From Bog-532 sp963830385 (GTDB lineage Bacteria > Actinomycetota > Actinomycetes > Streptosporangiales > Streptosporangiaceae): 64,000 nt of DNA. The notes under the pieces were generated by a model. That model searched no databases, was not told the DNA's origin, and worked only from the letters and a program-made list of their open reading frames with translations. Where the stretch lies: the NCBI GenBank assembly GCA_963830385.1, contig CAWHMD010000005.1, positions 62,001 to 126,000 on the forward strand, given 5' to 3'. Every line of letters starts with the position of its first letter. Position 1 is the stretch's first letter. Below are positions 43,689 through 51,887 of the stretch, one piece after another. The translations under genes and the position numbers were made by a program.

Positions 43689-44565
43689 CGGCCGCCCGCA
43701 GGTGGGCGGCGGTCAGCCGGGCTGGATCACGGGCCAGGCCGGGATCGGCGCCGACGACCCGCAGCGGCAGCTTGCGCAGGCGACGGCCGTCCCAGCCCAC
43801 CGTCGACCGGCTCAGCTCGGCCTGCAGGGCCTCGTCGGCGGCCAGCGGCTTGAGCTCGGGCCACAGCCCGGCCAGGTCGGCCAGGGCGACGGCCAGGATC
43901 TGGGCGCGGGCAGCCGCCCCGGGCAGCGGCAGCTCCAGCACCAGGTCGGCCCGGGACAGGAAGGCGTCGTCGACCGCGCGCAGGAAGTTGGTCGCGGTCA
44001 GCACCAGGGCTCCCGGCCGGGCCGCGGCCAGGTGGTCCAGGCCGGTGAGCACGGCGTCGGTCGCCCGCTGGACGTCGACCGGGTTGGTCTCGAACGAGGC
44101 CAGGTCGCGGCGCACCGCGAAGCTGTCCACCTCGTCGATCAGCACCACCAGGTGCGGGCGTCCCCGGGCCAGCTCCGGGACCACGTCGCGGAGCAGCCGG
44201 ACCACGTTGCGCTGGCTCTCCCCCAGCATCTCGCTGGGCACGGCGTGCGGATCGATCTCCACGAAGGTCGTCGCGCCGCGGTCGGCCACGGCCAGCGCGG
44301 CGCGCTGGGCCAGGCCCTGGGCCAGCGTCGTCTTGCCGGTGCCGGTCGGCCCGGCCATCACGATCAGCCCGCTCGGCGGCCCGGGCAGGGTGGCCAGCCG
44401 GCGGCCGTGCCGCATGATCAGCGACGCGGTCCCGAGCAGGCGTTCCTTCACCCCCGGGGGGGTGATGATGGCGTCCCAGGGGCCGTCGTGGTGCCCGGCG
44501 GGAAGGGCGTGCACCGACAGCACGCCCCGCGGCAGCTTCTCGGCGACGGCGGTCACCGCCGTCAC
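43678..44565 (-). CDS. AAA+ ATPase resembling Pch2/TRIP13
   Basis: The GTG at 44565 overlaps the stop of bicupin B (GTGA), giving 295 residues. Walker A is MAGPTGTGKTTLAQG, Walker B is LVVLIDEVDSFA, sensor 1 is LVLTATNF, and the arginine-finger region reads VDDAFLSRADLVLEL. The IDEVDS spacing and AFLSRAD segment resemble TRIP13/Pch2 remodellers, which open HORMA-domain proteins. No HORMA protein is seen nearby. It is translationally coupled to a bicupin and the Tct importer genes, suggesting it services one of these proteins. Confidence 0.8.
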   Translation of the reverse strand: MTAVTAVAEKLPRGVLSVHALPAGHHDGPWDAIITPPGVKERLLGTASLIMRHGRRLATLPGPPSGLIVMAGPTGTGKTTLAQGLAQRAALAVADRGATTFVEIDPHAVPSEMLGESQRNVVRLLRDVVPELARGRPHLVVLIDEVDSFAVRRDLASFETNPVDVQRATDAVLTGLDHLAAARPGALVLTATNFLRAVDDAFLSRADLVLELPLPGAAARAQILAVALADLAGLWPELKPLAADEALQAELSRSTVGWDGRRLRKLPLRVVGADPGLARDPARLTAAHLRAAVTN

Positions 44566-45629
44566 GGCCAGGTGGGCCGGGTCAGCTCCGGCCAGTCGAC
44601 CGTGGACGGGTCGCCGGCCTGCCGGTCGCGGATGTGGTCGGGCGGCTCCTCGAACAGCACCAGCGGGTCGCACAGCGCCCGCATGGTCTCCAGCAGGCTG
44701 TCGAACATGTGGATCCGCACGACGCGGGCAGTGTTCTCTTTGTCGTCGTTGATGTGCTGGTGCCACAGGAAATGGTCGACGACGATGATGTCGCCCTTCT
44801 TCCAGGGGTAGGTCGGCCCGCCCTCGGGCTCGGACCCGAGGTAGGAGTGGCCGTGCCCGTCCACCACGTACAGCCAGGCCTCCCCCGGGTGCCGGTGCAT
44901 GGACTGGGCCCGGCCCGGGCCGATCTCGAACATCGCCATCGTGATCCCCGACGCCTGGTAGCCGATGGCCCGGTCGAGCAGGAACGTGGTCCGGGTACCG
45001 CGCGGGGTCGGCAGCATCTCCAGGTCGTCCCAGCTGGTGTGCAGCCGCCCGCTGCGCCGGGCCTGCTGCTCATCAGCCAGCCGCCGGCGCCGCACCGCGT
45101 ACGGGTCGTCCCCGTCGATGGCGGGTGACTGGGGTGGCCGGGGCGGCAGGCTGGCCGGGGCGGCGTCACCGGCGTCCTCCTGGATGGCCATGCCCATCGT
45201 CTCCAGCATCGGCTCGGAGGAGAACGTCAGGTAGCGGGCCGTCTGACGGCCGTCGTTGCCGTGGCGATGCCAGCTCCAGGCGGGCAGGTGCAGCGAGTCG
45301 CCGGGACCCCAGCCGATCCGCTGGCCGTCGATCTCGGTCCAGGCCTCACCGGCCACGCAGAACATCATCGCGTCCCACGAGTGCCGGTGCACGGTGCTGA
45401 CCACCCCCGGGTCGATCTCGTGGGCGGTGGCGTCCATGGCCCGGGTCGGGCGGCCGCCGTCGGCGCCGGTGTAGACCCCCCGGCGCATCCGGCGGCTGGT
45501 CTCGTGCATCTGGACGTCCTCGACCGGCACGACCGTGCGCTGGTTGGCCCGCCACTGCTCGATGAACTCGGCCCGGCGCTGCTTCTGCACGTAGTAGTGG
45601 GCGACCTTGGTGGTGGTCCGGGTGCTCAC
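44562..45629 (-). CDS. bicupin protein B, gentisate 1,2-dioxygenase-like
   Basis: A 355-residue protein with two cupin barrels. Barrel 1 (residues 70-130) has STVHRHSWDAMMFCV and the third His in AWSWHRHGND, the three-His pattern of gentisate dioxygenases (no Glu ligand). Barrel 2 (residues 225-300) has SMHRHPGEAWLYV with HFLWHQHIND, so both barrels may bind metal. The charged start VAHYYVQKQRRAEFIEQW is typical of a group of bicupins in aromatic-acid loci. It follows the tctC gene by about 20 bases in one operon. Confidence 0.85.
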   Translation of the reverse strand: MSTRTTTKVAHYYVQKQRRAEFIEQWRANQRTVVPVEDVQMHETSRRMRRGVYTGADGGRPTRAMDATAHEIDPGVVSTVHRHSWDAMMFCVAGEAWTEIDGQRIGWGPGDSLHLPAWSWHRHGNDGRQTARYLTFSSEPMLETMGMAIQEDAGDAAPASLPPRPPQSPAIDGDDPYAVRRRRLADEQQARRSGRLHTSWDDLEMLPTPRGTRTTFLLDRAIGYQASGITMAMFEIGPGRAQSMHRHPGEAWLYVVDGHGHSYLGSEPEGGPTYPWKKGDIIVVDHFLWHQHINDDKENTARVVRIHMFDSLLETMRALCDPLVLFEEPPDHIRDRQAGDPSTVDWPELTRPTWP

Positions 45630-45649
45630 GGGTTCTCCCTACTTGACGT

Positions 45650-46776
45650 CTACTTGACGTACGGGGCGATGCTGCTGGAGTTGGACTCGGCCGATGCGAC
45701 CTGGCTGGCGGCGGTGGGGCCGGAGATGAAGGCCAGCGGCAGCGACTCCTTCTTGGCCTGTGCCTGCAGCGCGGGCAGGGCGGCGGCCTTGGTGAACGCC
45801 TGGCGCAGGGCGGTCACGGTGGCGGCCGGGGTACCGGGCGGGGCGGCGAAGTCGTCGGACAGGTTGGCCAGCGCGTTGGCCTCCTTGAGGGCCTTGGTCT
45901 GGCCCGCCGACACCGAAACCTTGGACAGCTCGGAGTCCAGGGTCGGCACGCCCGCCAGCGCGTTGCGCCAGGTGGGCAGCGACACGGTCCCGGTCACCAG
46001 CAGCGGCTTGGCCTGGCTGCCGGAGATCAGCGGGTACAGGGTGGACATGGCTTCGAAGATGGTCAGCCCGTCCTTGGCCAGGAAGCCCTGCTTGAGCGCG
46101 GTGGTCGACTCGAACCCGGTGTCCAGCTTGTAGTTGATGCCGAACGCGCCGAACACCACCCGGTTCAGCATGTCGCCGATGCCGTTGCGGATGTCCAGGA
46201 CGTTGACCGGGTCGGAGGAGTGCACCAGCGAACTGAAGCTCGCGGCCGACGACCCGGACTGGGTGACCAGGGCGTTCGGCAGCACCGCGGGCTGGCCGAG
46301 GTAGCTGAACTTGGTGACGTCGTCCTTCAGGGACGGCTGGCCCTCGACCTTGCTGGCCACGTCGCCGCCGACGTTGACCATGCCGATGGTCAGGCCGTTG
46401 GGGCTGGCCGCGGCCATCTGGTTGGTGCCGTCCAGCGTGCCGCCGCCGTCCACGTTCTCCACGTTGACGGTGGCCCCGAGCTCCTGCCCGAGGTAGGGGG
46501 CGAACAGCCGGGCGTAGGAGTCGTAGCTGCCGCCGGGGGCGTCCGGGGCGATCAGCGTGATCGTCTTGCCCTTGAACGCGCTGGCCCCGCCGGAGCTGGA
46601 AGACCCGCCGGAACCGGAGCTGGATGACCCGGAGGCGGAGCTGCAGGCGGCGACCAGCGCGACCGCGGCCACCGTGGCCGCGGCCGGGACCAGGCGGCGC
46701 AGGCCTGGCGGCTCCTTGGCGCAGTGTGTTCAGCTGGCGCAGTGTGTTCAGCTGGAAGCTTCTCGTGATCAGTCAT
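45650..46776 (-). pseudogene. TctC-type solute-binding lipoprotein, frameshift in the leader
   Basis: The mature domain is intact: ITLIAPDAPGGSYDSYARLF, GGGTLDGTNQMAAA and LAGVPTLDSELSKV are TctC/Bug landmarks, and the lipobox is VALVAACSS. Upstream, the lipoprotein frame is closed by TGA and has only weak starts, while the ATG at 46776 (MTDHEKLPAEHTAP) reads in another frame; one missing G near 46716-46719 would join them into 375 residues. The leader also holds an 18-base perfect tandem repeat. Such proteins carry carboxylates, including aromatic ones, to TctAB. Confidence 0.82.
46718..46753. repeat. 18-base perfect tandem repeat in the tctC leader
   Basis: GGCGCAGTGTGTTCAGCT occurs twice in succession (46718-46735, 46736-46753), encoding a doubled AEHTAP in the leader frame. 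It abuts the suspected frameshift, a usual place for slippage. Confidence 0.9.
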
Positions 46777-46811
46777 GAGGGTGCCTTTCTCATCGGCGAG
46801 AACGGCCGTGG

Positions 46812-49055
46812 CTAAGCCAGCAGCCCGGTGAACGTGAGGTGGAAGAGGGACACGAAACCCATGGCGATACCCAGCGCGACCACGGTGACCGAGGCGGCGA
46901 AGGCCAGCCGCTGCCAGCGATGGGTCCAGCCGATGGAAGTGAGGCAGTAGGCGGCCGCCGCCACCGGCACGCCGATCTGGAAACCGAAGAGGTAGCTGAG
47001 GACGATGGCGGCCCAGATCCAGCCGAGCGCGGCGAACTCGCGGCCGATCCGGCGGCGCCGGTCCCCGGGGTGCAGCGGTTCGGGCTCGATGCCGGCCGGG
47101 CCGGGCTGGGGGGCGCCGTCCACGGCCAGGGCCCCGAGGGCGAGCCCGCCGGGCACCGCCAGGGGCGCCAGTCCGCCTGCGCCGGCCGGAGTGAGAGCCG
47201 GGTCCGGAGAGGTCTCAGGTGCTGGTGTTGCTGCAGGTTCGTCGGTGACTTCCGGGGCTATTGGGGAGACGTCGGCTGGTGGGATTCCGGGCGAAACGTC
47301 GGCTGGCGGGATGCCGGGCGAGACTTCGGCGGGATGGCGGCGCTCGGCCGCCAGCCGGATGCCCCAGGAGATCAGCTGGCCCAGCGACAGGGCCGCGGCC
47401 AGGGCGGACACGATGGCCGGGATCCGGCCCGCGTCGGTCGGGTACCCGAGCGAGATGACCAGGTAGATGAGGGAGACGACGGCGATGACGGCGTCGGTGG
47501 CCGGTTCCAGGACCGGGTGCGGCGACCGGGGACCGCGGGCGGCCCGCTGCGGGGTGACGGCGGCGGCGCCGCGGCGACGGCCCCGGAACGTGATGACCAC
47601 CAGCAGCGCGATCGCGATGGCGAAGAACACGTCAGCCAGCGGGCTGCGGATCAGGAAGTGCCAGCCGTAGATGGTCTGGGTCAGGTGCACGTTGTCCGCG
47701 AACGTGCCTCCCAGCACCAGGCCGATGGTCATCGCCGCCAGCGAGTAGCCGAGCTTGCGCATGACCACCCCGACCACCGCGAACACCCCGAGCTCGACCA
47801 CGCCGACGAAACCGGTGACGGCGGCGAAGCTGCCCAGCACGGCCAGCGACACGATCAGCGGCAGCAGCACCGGGCCGCGCACGGCGGTGGCGCGGCTCAG
47901 CCAGGGAGTGAGGACCAGGCCGAGCGCGCAGGACACCAGCCCGACGATGGCCATCACCCACATCATCGAGTAGGGCAGCGTGGGCTGGCTCTTGAGCAGG
48001 GTCGGCCCCGGCTGCACGCCGAGGATGGCGAGCGCGGCGATGAAGATGACCATGCCAACCCCGGACGGCAGGCCCAGGGCCACGGCCGGGGCCAGCGAGC
48101 CGACCTCCTTGGCCAGCGACGAGCCTTCGGCCGACGCGATCCCGGCCGGCTCGCCGGTGCCGAACTGACGGCCCCGGCGCGAGACCTGGCGGCCGAGGCT
48201 GTAGGAGATGAAGTTGGCGCTGAAGCCGCCGATACCGGGGATCAGGCCCAGCACCCCGGCGACCACGGCCGAGCGGACCACCGCGACCCAGTTGGCGGCG
48301 GTGTCACGCAGGCCCAGCCCGACCTGGTGGCGGAACTGCCCGGTCCCGAGCAGGGCCCGGGCTCCCCCGGTGACCGCCTCGTTCCGGCCGAACATCACCA
48401 CCATCTGGGTCATCGCGAACAGCCCCAGGGCCACCGGCACGACGTTCAGCCCGTTCAGCAGCGCGGCCGAACCGAAGGTGAAGCGCTCGACCCCGCTCAC
48501 CGGGTCACTGCCGATGAACGAGAACATCAGGCCGACCGCGCCGGACAGCAGCACCTTGGCGCTGGAGGTGCTCTCCCCGGTGCCGCCGATCAGGACCAGG
48601 GCCAGCACGATGATGGCCACGAACTCGGGCGGGTGGAAGAGGTTGATCAGCGAGCCGGCCACCTGCAGCAGCGCGACCAGGATGATGCACCCGATCCAGC
48701 CGCCGGCCCAGGTCGAGGCGGCCGAGATGGCCAGCGCCCGGCCGGCCTCGCCTCGCTTGGCCATCGGGAAGCCGTCCAGCGTGGTCGGGTACGACTCGGG
48801 CGCGCCCGGGGTGTTCAGCAGGATGGCGGTGATCGAGGCCGCGTAGTACGAGGCCGCCTGGGTGGCCAGCATCAGCGTGATCGCGGGGATGACGCTCATG
48901 TGGTAGAGGAACGGCAGCATCAGGCTGAGGGCCAGCGACACGCCCATCCCGGGCAGCATGCCCATGAACATGCCGATTGCCATCCCGGCGACCAGGAGTC
49001 CCATGGCCTCGGGCGTGATTAGCTGCGAAAAGCCGGAAAGCAGATCATGCGTCAT
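46812..49055 (-). CDS. fused TctA-TctB tripartite tricarboxylate transporter
   Basis: A 747-residue protein. Residues 1-495 are the large TctA permease with its paired motifs FMGMLPGMGVSLALSLM and LGLIPGIGGFSANFISYSLG. Residues 515-575 and 675-747 are the TctB part, split by a 95-residue Pro/Ala-rich linker that includes two 9-residue repeats (SPGIPPADV). TctA and TctB are usually separate genes. With the binding protein it imports carboxylates in symport. Motif M1 copy B lies upstream of its ATG at 49055. Confidence 0.9.
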   Translation of the reverse strand: MTHDLLSGFSQLITPEAMGLLVAGMAIGMFMGMLPGMGVSLALSLMLPFLYHMSVIPAITLMLATQAASYYAASITAILLNTPGAPESYPTTLDGFPMAKRGEAGRALAISAASTWAGGWIGCIILVALLQVAGSLINLFHPPEFVAIIVLALVLIGGTGESTSSAKVLLSGAVGLMFSFIGSDPVSGVERFTFGSAALLNGLNVVPVALGLFAMTQMVVMFGRNEAVTGGARALLGTGQFRHQVGLGLRDTAANWVAVVRSAVVAGVLGLIPGIGGFSANFISYSLGRQVSRRGRQFGTGEPAGIASAEGSSLAKEVGSLAPAVALGLPSGVGMVIFIAALAILGVQPGPTLLKSQPTLPYSMMWVMAIVGLVSCALGLVLTPWLSRATAVRGPVLLPLIVSLAVLGSFAAVTGFVGVVELGVFAVVGVVMRKLGYSLAAMTIGLVLGGTFADNVHLTQTIYGWHFLIRSPLADVFFAIAIALLVVITFRGRRRGAAAVTPQRAARGPRSPHPVLEPATDAVIAVVSLIYLVISLGYPTDAGRIPAIVSALAAALSLGQLISWGIRLAAERRHPAEVSPGIPPADVSPGIPPADVSPIAPEVTDEPAATPAPETSPDPALTPAGAGGLAPLAVPGGLALGALAVDGAPQPGPAGIEPEPLHPGDRRRRIGREFAALGWIWAAIVLSYLFGFQIGVPVAAAAYCLTSIGWTHRWQRLAFAASVTVVALGIAMGFVSLFHLTFTGLLA
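47269..47322. repeat. 27-base tandem repeat in the TctA-TctB linker
   Basis: Two adjoining 27-base units (47269-47295 and 47296-47322) differ at three positions, and a partial third unit follows. They stay in frame and encode the SPGIPPADV repeats. The linker uses more T-ending codons than its surroundings. Confidence 0.85.
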
Positions 49056-49379
49056 AGCGAGCCTGTCCCGTTGTGCGCTTGATCACCCTAAGATGGCATA
49101 AGGTCATACCATTTTCAAGAGAAGACTTTTTCCCAAACGTTAACGCTCAGGTCAGCGCGGGGTTTTGGTGGCCGGACCAGGCCCGGCGCGGCTGCAGCGG
49201 CGCTGACGGGGATCCTTCAGGCTCCGGGGTGAACGAAGACCCTTCGGCCTGGCCCCATCCCGCCCCGGAGTGTGCGCGAGCCGCGCCACCCAGCGCACGT
49301 CACGTGCCCCGAGCCCTCGGGCCCGGAGTCCTCAACGTCCGGACCCGCAAATCTGGGGCCTGAGAGCTGCCCGGGGCGA
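49056..49379. other. 324-base gap upstream of the Tct operon
   Basis: The left part (49056-49145) holds motif M1 copy B and AT-rich promoter-like DNA for the minus-strand Tct operon. The remainder up to the aldolase stop at 49380 has no convincing gene; short frames across it show no family. No strong terminator hairpin for the aldolase operon was identified. Confidence 0.6.
49093..49112 (-). promoter_or_regulatory. motif M1, copy B, upstream of tctAB
   Basis: Read in the direction of the operon the sequence is ATGGTATGACCTTATGCCAT, 38 bases before the start codon at 49055. It matches copy A at 18 of 20 bases. TTGAAA, a possible -35, ends immediately before it, which would put the motif between -35 and -10. 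Confidence 0.68.
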
Positions 49380-50141
49380 CTACAAGCTTTCGCGGGCGGC
49401 CTTGGCCACGTAGTAGCGCCAGACCGACTGGTCGTTGAACGCGGCGCCCAGGTCCGGCAGCTCGGCGATGTCCTCGGCGGCGATGGCGGGGGCCGGGTGC
49501 CCGGTCTGGGCCGCGGCCAGCGTCGCGGTGGCCAGGATGTTCAGGTTGAGCGTGCGCACCACGGCCTGTTCCAGGGTGTCGCCGGTGACGGTGACCCCGT
49601 GGCCGCGCAGCACGCACACCGGCCGGTCCCCCATGCAGTCGAGCATCTGGCGGGCCAGGCCGGGGGTCCGGATCAGCACCGAGCGCGGGTAGACCGGGAT
49701 GCCGTCGGCGGCCAGCCGCATGGCCGGGATGTTGTAGGCGCCAAAGATCGGCAGCAGCGGCAGGCCGGCGAGGCCGCAGGCCAGCACCGCGGGCGGGTGC
49801 GCGTGCACCACCGCCTGGACGGCCGGCCGGGCACGCAGGGTCTCACCGTGGATGGGCAGCTCGTTGGCCATCCGGTAGCCCGCATCGGGGTCGTCGCCGG
49901 CCCCGTCGAAATCCACCAGGCGGACGTCGGCCTGGGTGGTGAACAGCAGGCCATGATCGGCCGGGCCGCGGCCCCGGATCAGCATCCGGTCCGGGCCGGC
50001 CCGCACCGAGATGTGACCGAGCACGCCGTCGACCGCGTTTTCCATGGCCAGGACGCGGCAGCCGAGCGCGATCTGATCGCGCAGCTCGGCCAGCCGCTCC
50101 GGGCTGGGCACGGCGTCCGGGGCGCCGGCCGGGTCAGCCAT
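49380..50141 (-). CDS. class II aldolase/adducin-fold protein, possible decarboxylase
   Basis: A 253-residue class II aldolase domain: NAVDGVLGHISVR, the zinc HxH in VVHAHPPAVLACG and the third His in VCVLRGHGVTVTG. Members include fuculose-phosphate aldolases and also the 3,4-dihydroxyphthalate decarboxylases of phthalate-degrading actinobacteria. Being the last gene of an operon with LigJ- and LigK-like enzymes favours a role in aromatic-acid breakdown. It overlaps the hydratase gene by 8 bases. Confidence 0.85.
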   Translation of the reverse strand: MADPAGAPDAVPSPERLAELRDQIALGCRVLAMENAVDGVLGHISVRAGPDRMLIRGRGPADHGLLFTTQADVRLVDFDGAGDDPDAGYRMANELPIHGETLRARPAVQAVVHAHPPAVLACGLAGLPLLPIFGAYNIPAMRLAADGIPVYPRSVLIRTPGLARQMLDCMGDRPVCVLRGHGVTVTGDTLEQAVVRTLNLNILATATLAAAQTGHPAPAIAAEDIAELPDLGAAFNDQSVWRYYVAKAARESL

Positions 50142-51165
50142 CGAGCCGGCGGGCCAGCCGCGGGTAGACGCGGCGGGCGTTCAGCTCGTACACCTTGGCC
50201 CGGTCGGCGGCGGCGAGCGGTGCTTGCTCAAGGTACTTCCTGGTGTCGTCCCAGTCGGCGCCGGTCTGCGGGTTGACGCCGCGGACCGCGCCCAGCATCT
50301 CCGAGGCGAACAGCACGTTGTCCGGGCTGATCACGGACGTCAGCAGGTCGATGCCGGGCTGGTGGTACACGCAGGTGTCGAAGAAGACGTTCCGCATCAC
50401 GTGCTGGTCCAGGGAGGGGCGTTCCATCCGCTCGGCCAGGCCGAGGAAGCGCCCCCAGTGGTAGGGCACCGCGCCGCCGCCGTGCGGGATGATCAGCCGC
50501 AGGTCCGGGAAGGCGCCGAACAGGTCACCCTGCACCAGCTGCATGAACACGGTGGTGTCGGCGTTCAGGTAGTGGCCGCCGAGCGTGTGCACGGCCGGGT
50601 TGACCGAGGTGGACACGTGGATCATGGCCGGCACGTCAAGCTCGGTCAGCTTCTCGTACAGCGGGAACCAGTACTCGTCGGTCATGGGCGGGGAGGACCA
50701 GTAGCCGCCGGACGGGTCCGGGTTGACGTTGACGCCCACGAACCCGAGCTCGGTCACGCAGCGTTCCAGCTCGGCCACGGCACCGTCCAGGGGGCCGCCG
50801 GGCACCTGCGGAAGCTGGCCCACGCCCGCAAAGCTGGCCGGGAACAGGGTGGTGACCCGGTGAATCAGATCGTTGCTGGCCCGGGCCCAGGCCCGGGCGG
50901 TGGCCGGATCGGCGACGTGGTGCCCCATCGCGGACGCCCGCGGCGAGAAGAGGGTCAGGTCGGTGCCACGCTCGCGCAGCAGGCGGAGCTGATGGCCCTC
51001 GACGCTCTCCCGGACCTGGTCGTCGCTGATCGCGCCGGGCTGCGGCGGCGGCAGCGCGGATTCCGCCCCGCCGGCCAGCTGCTCCAGCCGGTCCAGCTGG
51101 GCCTGGCGGAACGCCTCGTGGGCGGCGGGCGCGGTGGTGTAGTGGCCGTGGCAGTCGATGATCAT
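50134..51165 (-). CDS. amidohydrolase-family 4-oxalomesaconate hydratase (LigJ-like)
   Basis: A 343-residue metal-dependent hydrolase of the amidohydrolase 2 family. It starts MIIDCHGHYTT (HxH metal ligands) and carries LTLFSPRASAMG, VGVNVNPDPSGGYWS, MIHVS, RLIIPHGGGAVPYHWGRF and LFASEMLGAVRGV. The SPRA, NPDPSGG and HGGGAVPY segments match LigJ, which hydrates 4-oxalomesaconate to 4-carboxy-4-hydroxy-2-oxoadipate in the protocatechuate 4,5-cleavage pathway. ACMSD-type decarboxylase is the main alternative. The LigK-like aldolase is the next gene upstream, as this pathway would need. Confidence 0.85.
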   Translation of the reverse strand: MIIDCHGHYTTAPAAHEAFRQAQLDRLEQLAGGAESALPPPQPGAISDDQVRESVEGHQLRLLRERGTDLTLFSPRASAMGHHVADPATARAWARASNDLIHRVTTLFPASFAGVGQLPQVPGGPLDGAVAELERCVTELGFVGVNVNPDPSGGYWSSPPMTDEYWFPLYEKLTELDVPAMIHVSTSVNPAVHTLGGHYLNADTTVFMQLVQGDLFGAFPDLRLIIPHGGGAVPYHWGRFLGLAERMERPSLDQHVMRNVFFDTCVYHQPGIDLLTSVISPDNVLFASEMLGAVRGVNPQTGADWDDTRKYLEQAPLAAADRAKVYELNARRVYPRLARRLDG

Positions 51166-51177
51166 CTCGGTGGGCCT

Positions 51178-51879
51178 TCAGCCGGCCGGGTCAGCGGGCG
51201 GGGCGTCGTCGACGTAGCGCAAGCCCAGCTCGGCGAGCTTGTCCCGCATGGCGTTCACGTCCAGGCTCAGCTCCCCGGCCGCGTAGCGCTTGCGGGCCGC
51301 GGCCTCCTTCCCGGTCCGGGCCCGGGCCGCGTCCAGCACGGTGGCCGCGGCGGCCCGCGGCACCACCACCACCCCGTCGTCGTCGGCCACGATCACGTCG
51401 CCCGGGGTGACCAGCTGGCCGGCGCACACCACCGGCACGTTCACGTCACCCAGGGTGGACTTGACCGTCCCCTGGGCCGACACCGCCCGCGACCAGACCG
51501 GGAAGCCCATCTCGGTCAGCTCGCGCACGTCCCGGCAGCCGGCCTCGATGACCAGCCCGCGGACCCCGCGGGCCTGCAGGGCGGTGGCCAGCAGCTCGCC
51601 AAAATAGCCGTCGTCGCAGCGTGAGGTGGGCGCGACGACCAGCACGTCACCGTCCTGGCACTGCTCGACGGCCACGTGGATCATCCAGTTGTCGCCGGGC
51701 GGCACGCTGACCGTGACCGCGGGGCCGGAGACCTGCGGGCCGGGATAGATCGGGTTCAGGTACGGGGCGAGCAGGCCCGTGCGGCCCTGCGCCTCGTGGG
51801 TGGTGGCCACGCCCAGCTCGGCGAACGCGCCGGCCAGGGCGGCGTCAGTGCGGCGGATGTTGCGGACGACGACGGCCAT
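51178..51879 (-). CDS. 4-carboxy-4-hydroxy-2-oxoadipate aldolase / oxaloacetate decarboxylase (LigK/RraA fold)
   Basis: The ATG at 51879 (MAVVVRNIRRTDAALAG) gives 233 residues. THEAQGRTGLL, SVPPGDNWMIHVA, the metal/substrate loop APTSRCDDGYFGELLA, and VIEAGCRDVRELTEMGFPVWS are the landmarks of LigK/ProA-type class II pyruvate aldolases, which share the RraA fold. It would split 4-carboxy-4-hydroxy-2-oxoadipate into pyruvate and oxaloacetate. It stands between the LigJ-like hydratase and a zinc dehydrogenase in one operon. Confidence 0.92.
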   Translation of the reverse strand: MAVVVRNIRRTDAALAGAFAELGVATTHEAQGRTGLLAPYLNPIYPGPQVSGPAVTVSVPPGDNWMIHVAVEQCQDGDVLVVAPTSRCDDGYFGELLATALQARGVRGLVIEAGCRDVRELTEMGFPVWSRAVSAQGTVKSTLGDVNVPVVCAGQLVTPGDVIVADDDGVVVVPRAAAATVLDAARARTGKEAAARKRYAAGELSLDVNAMRDKLAELGLRYVDDAPPADPAG

Positions 51880-51887
51880 TGTCAGTC

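Noticed and set aside
43678..44565. CBASS defence locus around the TRIP13-like ATPase
   Set aside because: No cGAS-like cyclase, HORMA protein or effector lies nearby; neighbours are an importer and a bicupin.
47269..47322. Repeat array considered as CRISPR-like
   Set aside because: The units are directly adjacent without spacers, in frame and within a coding gene.
46839..49022. Plus-strand open frame of 727 codons opposite tctAB
   Set aside because: The translation is Gly/His/Asp/Arg-rich with no domain, whereas the minus strand encodes TctA and TctB with their membrane motifs.
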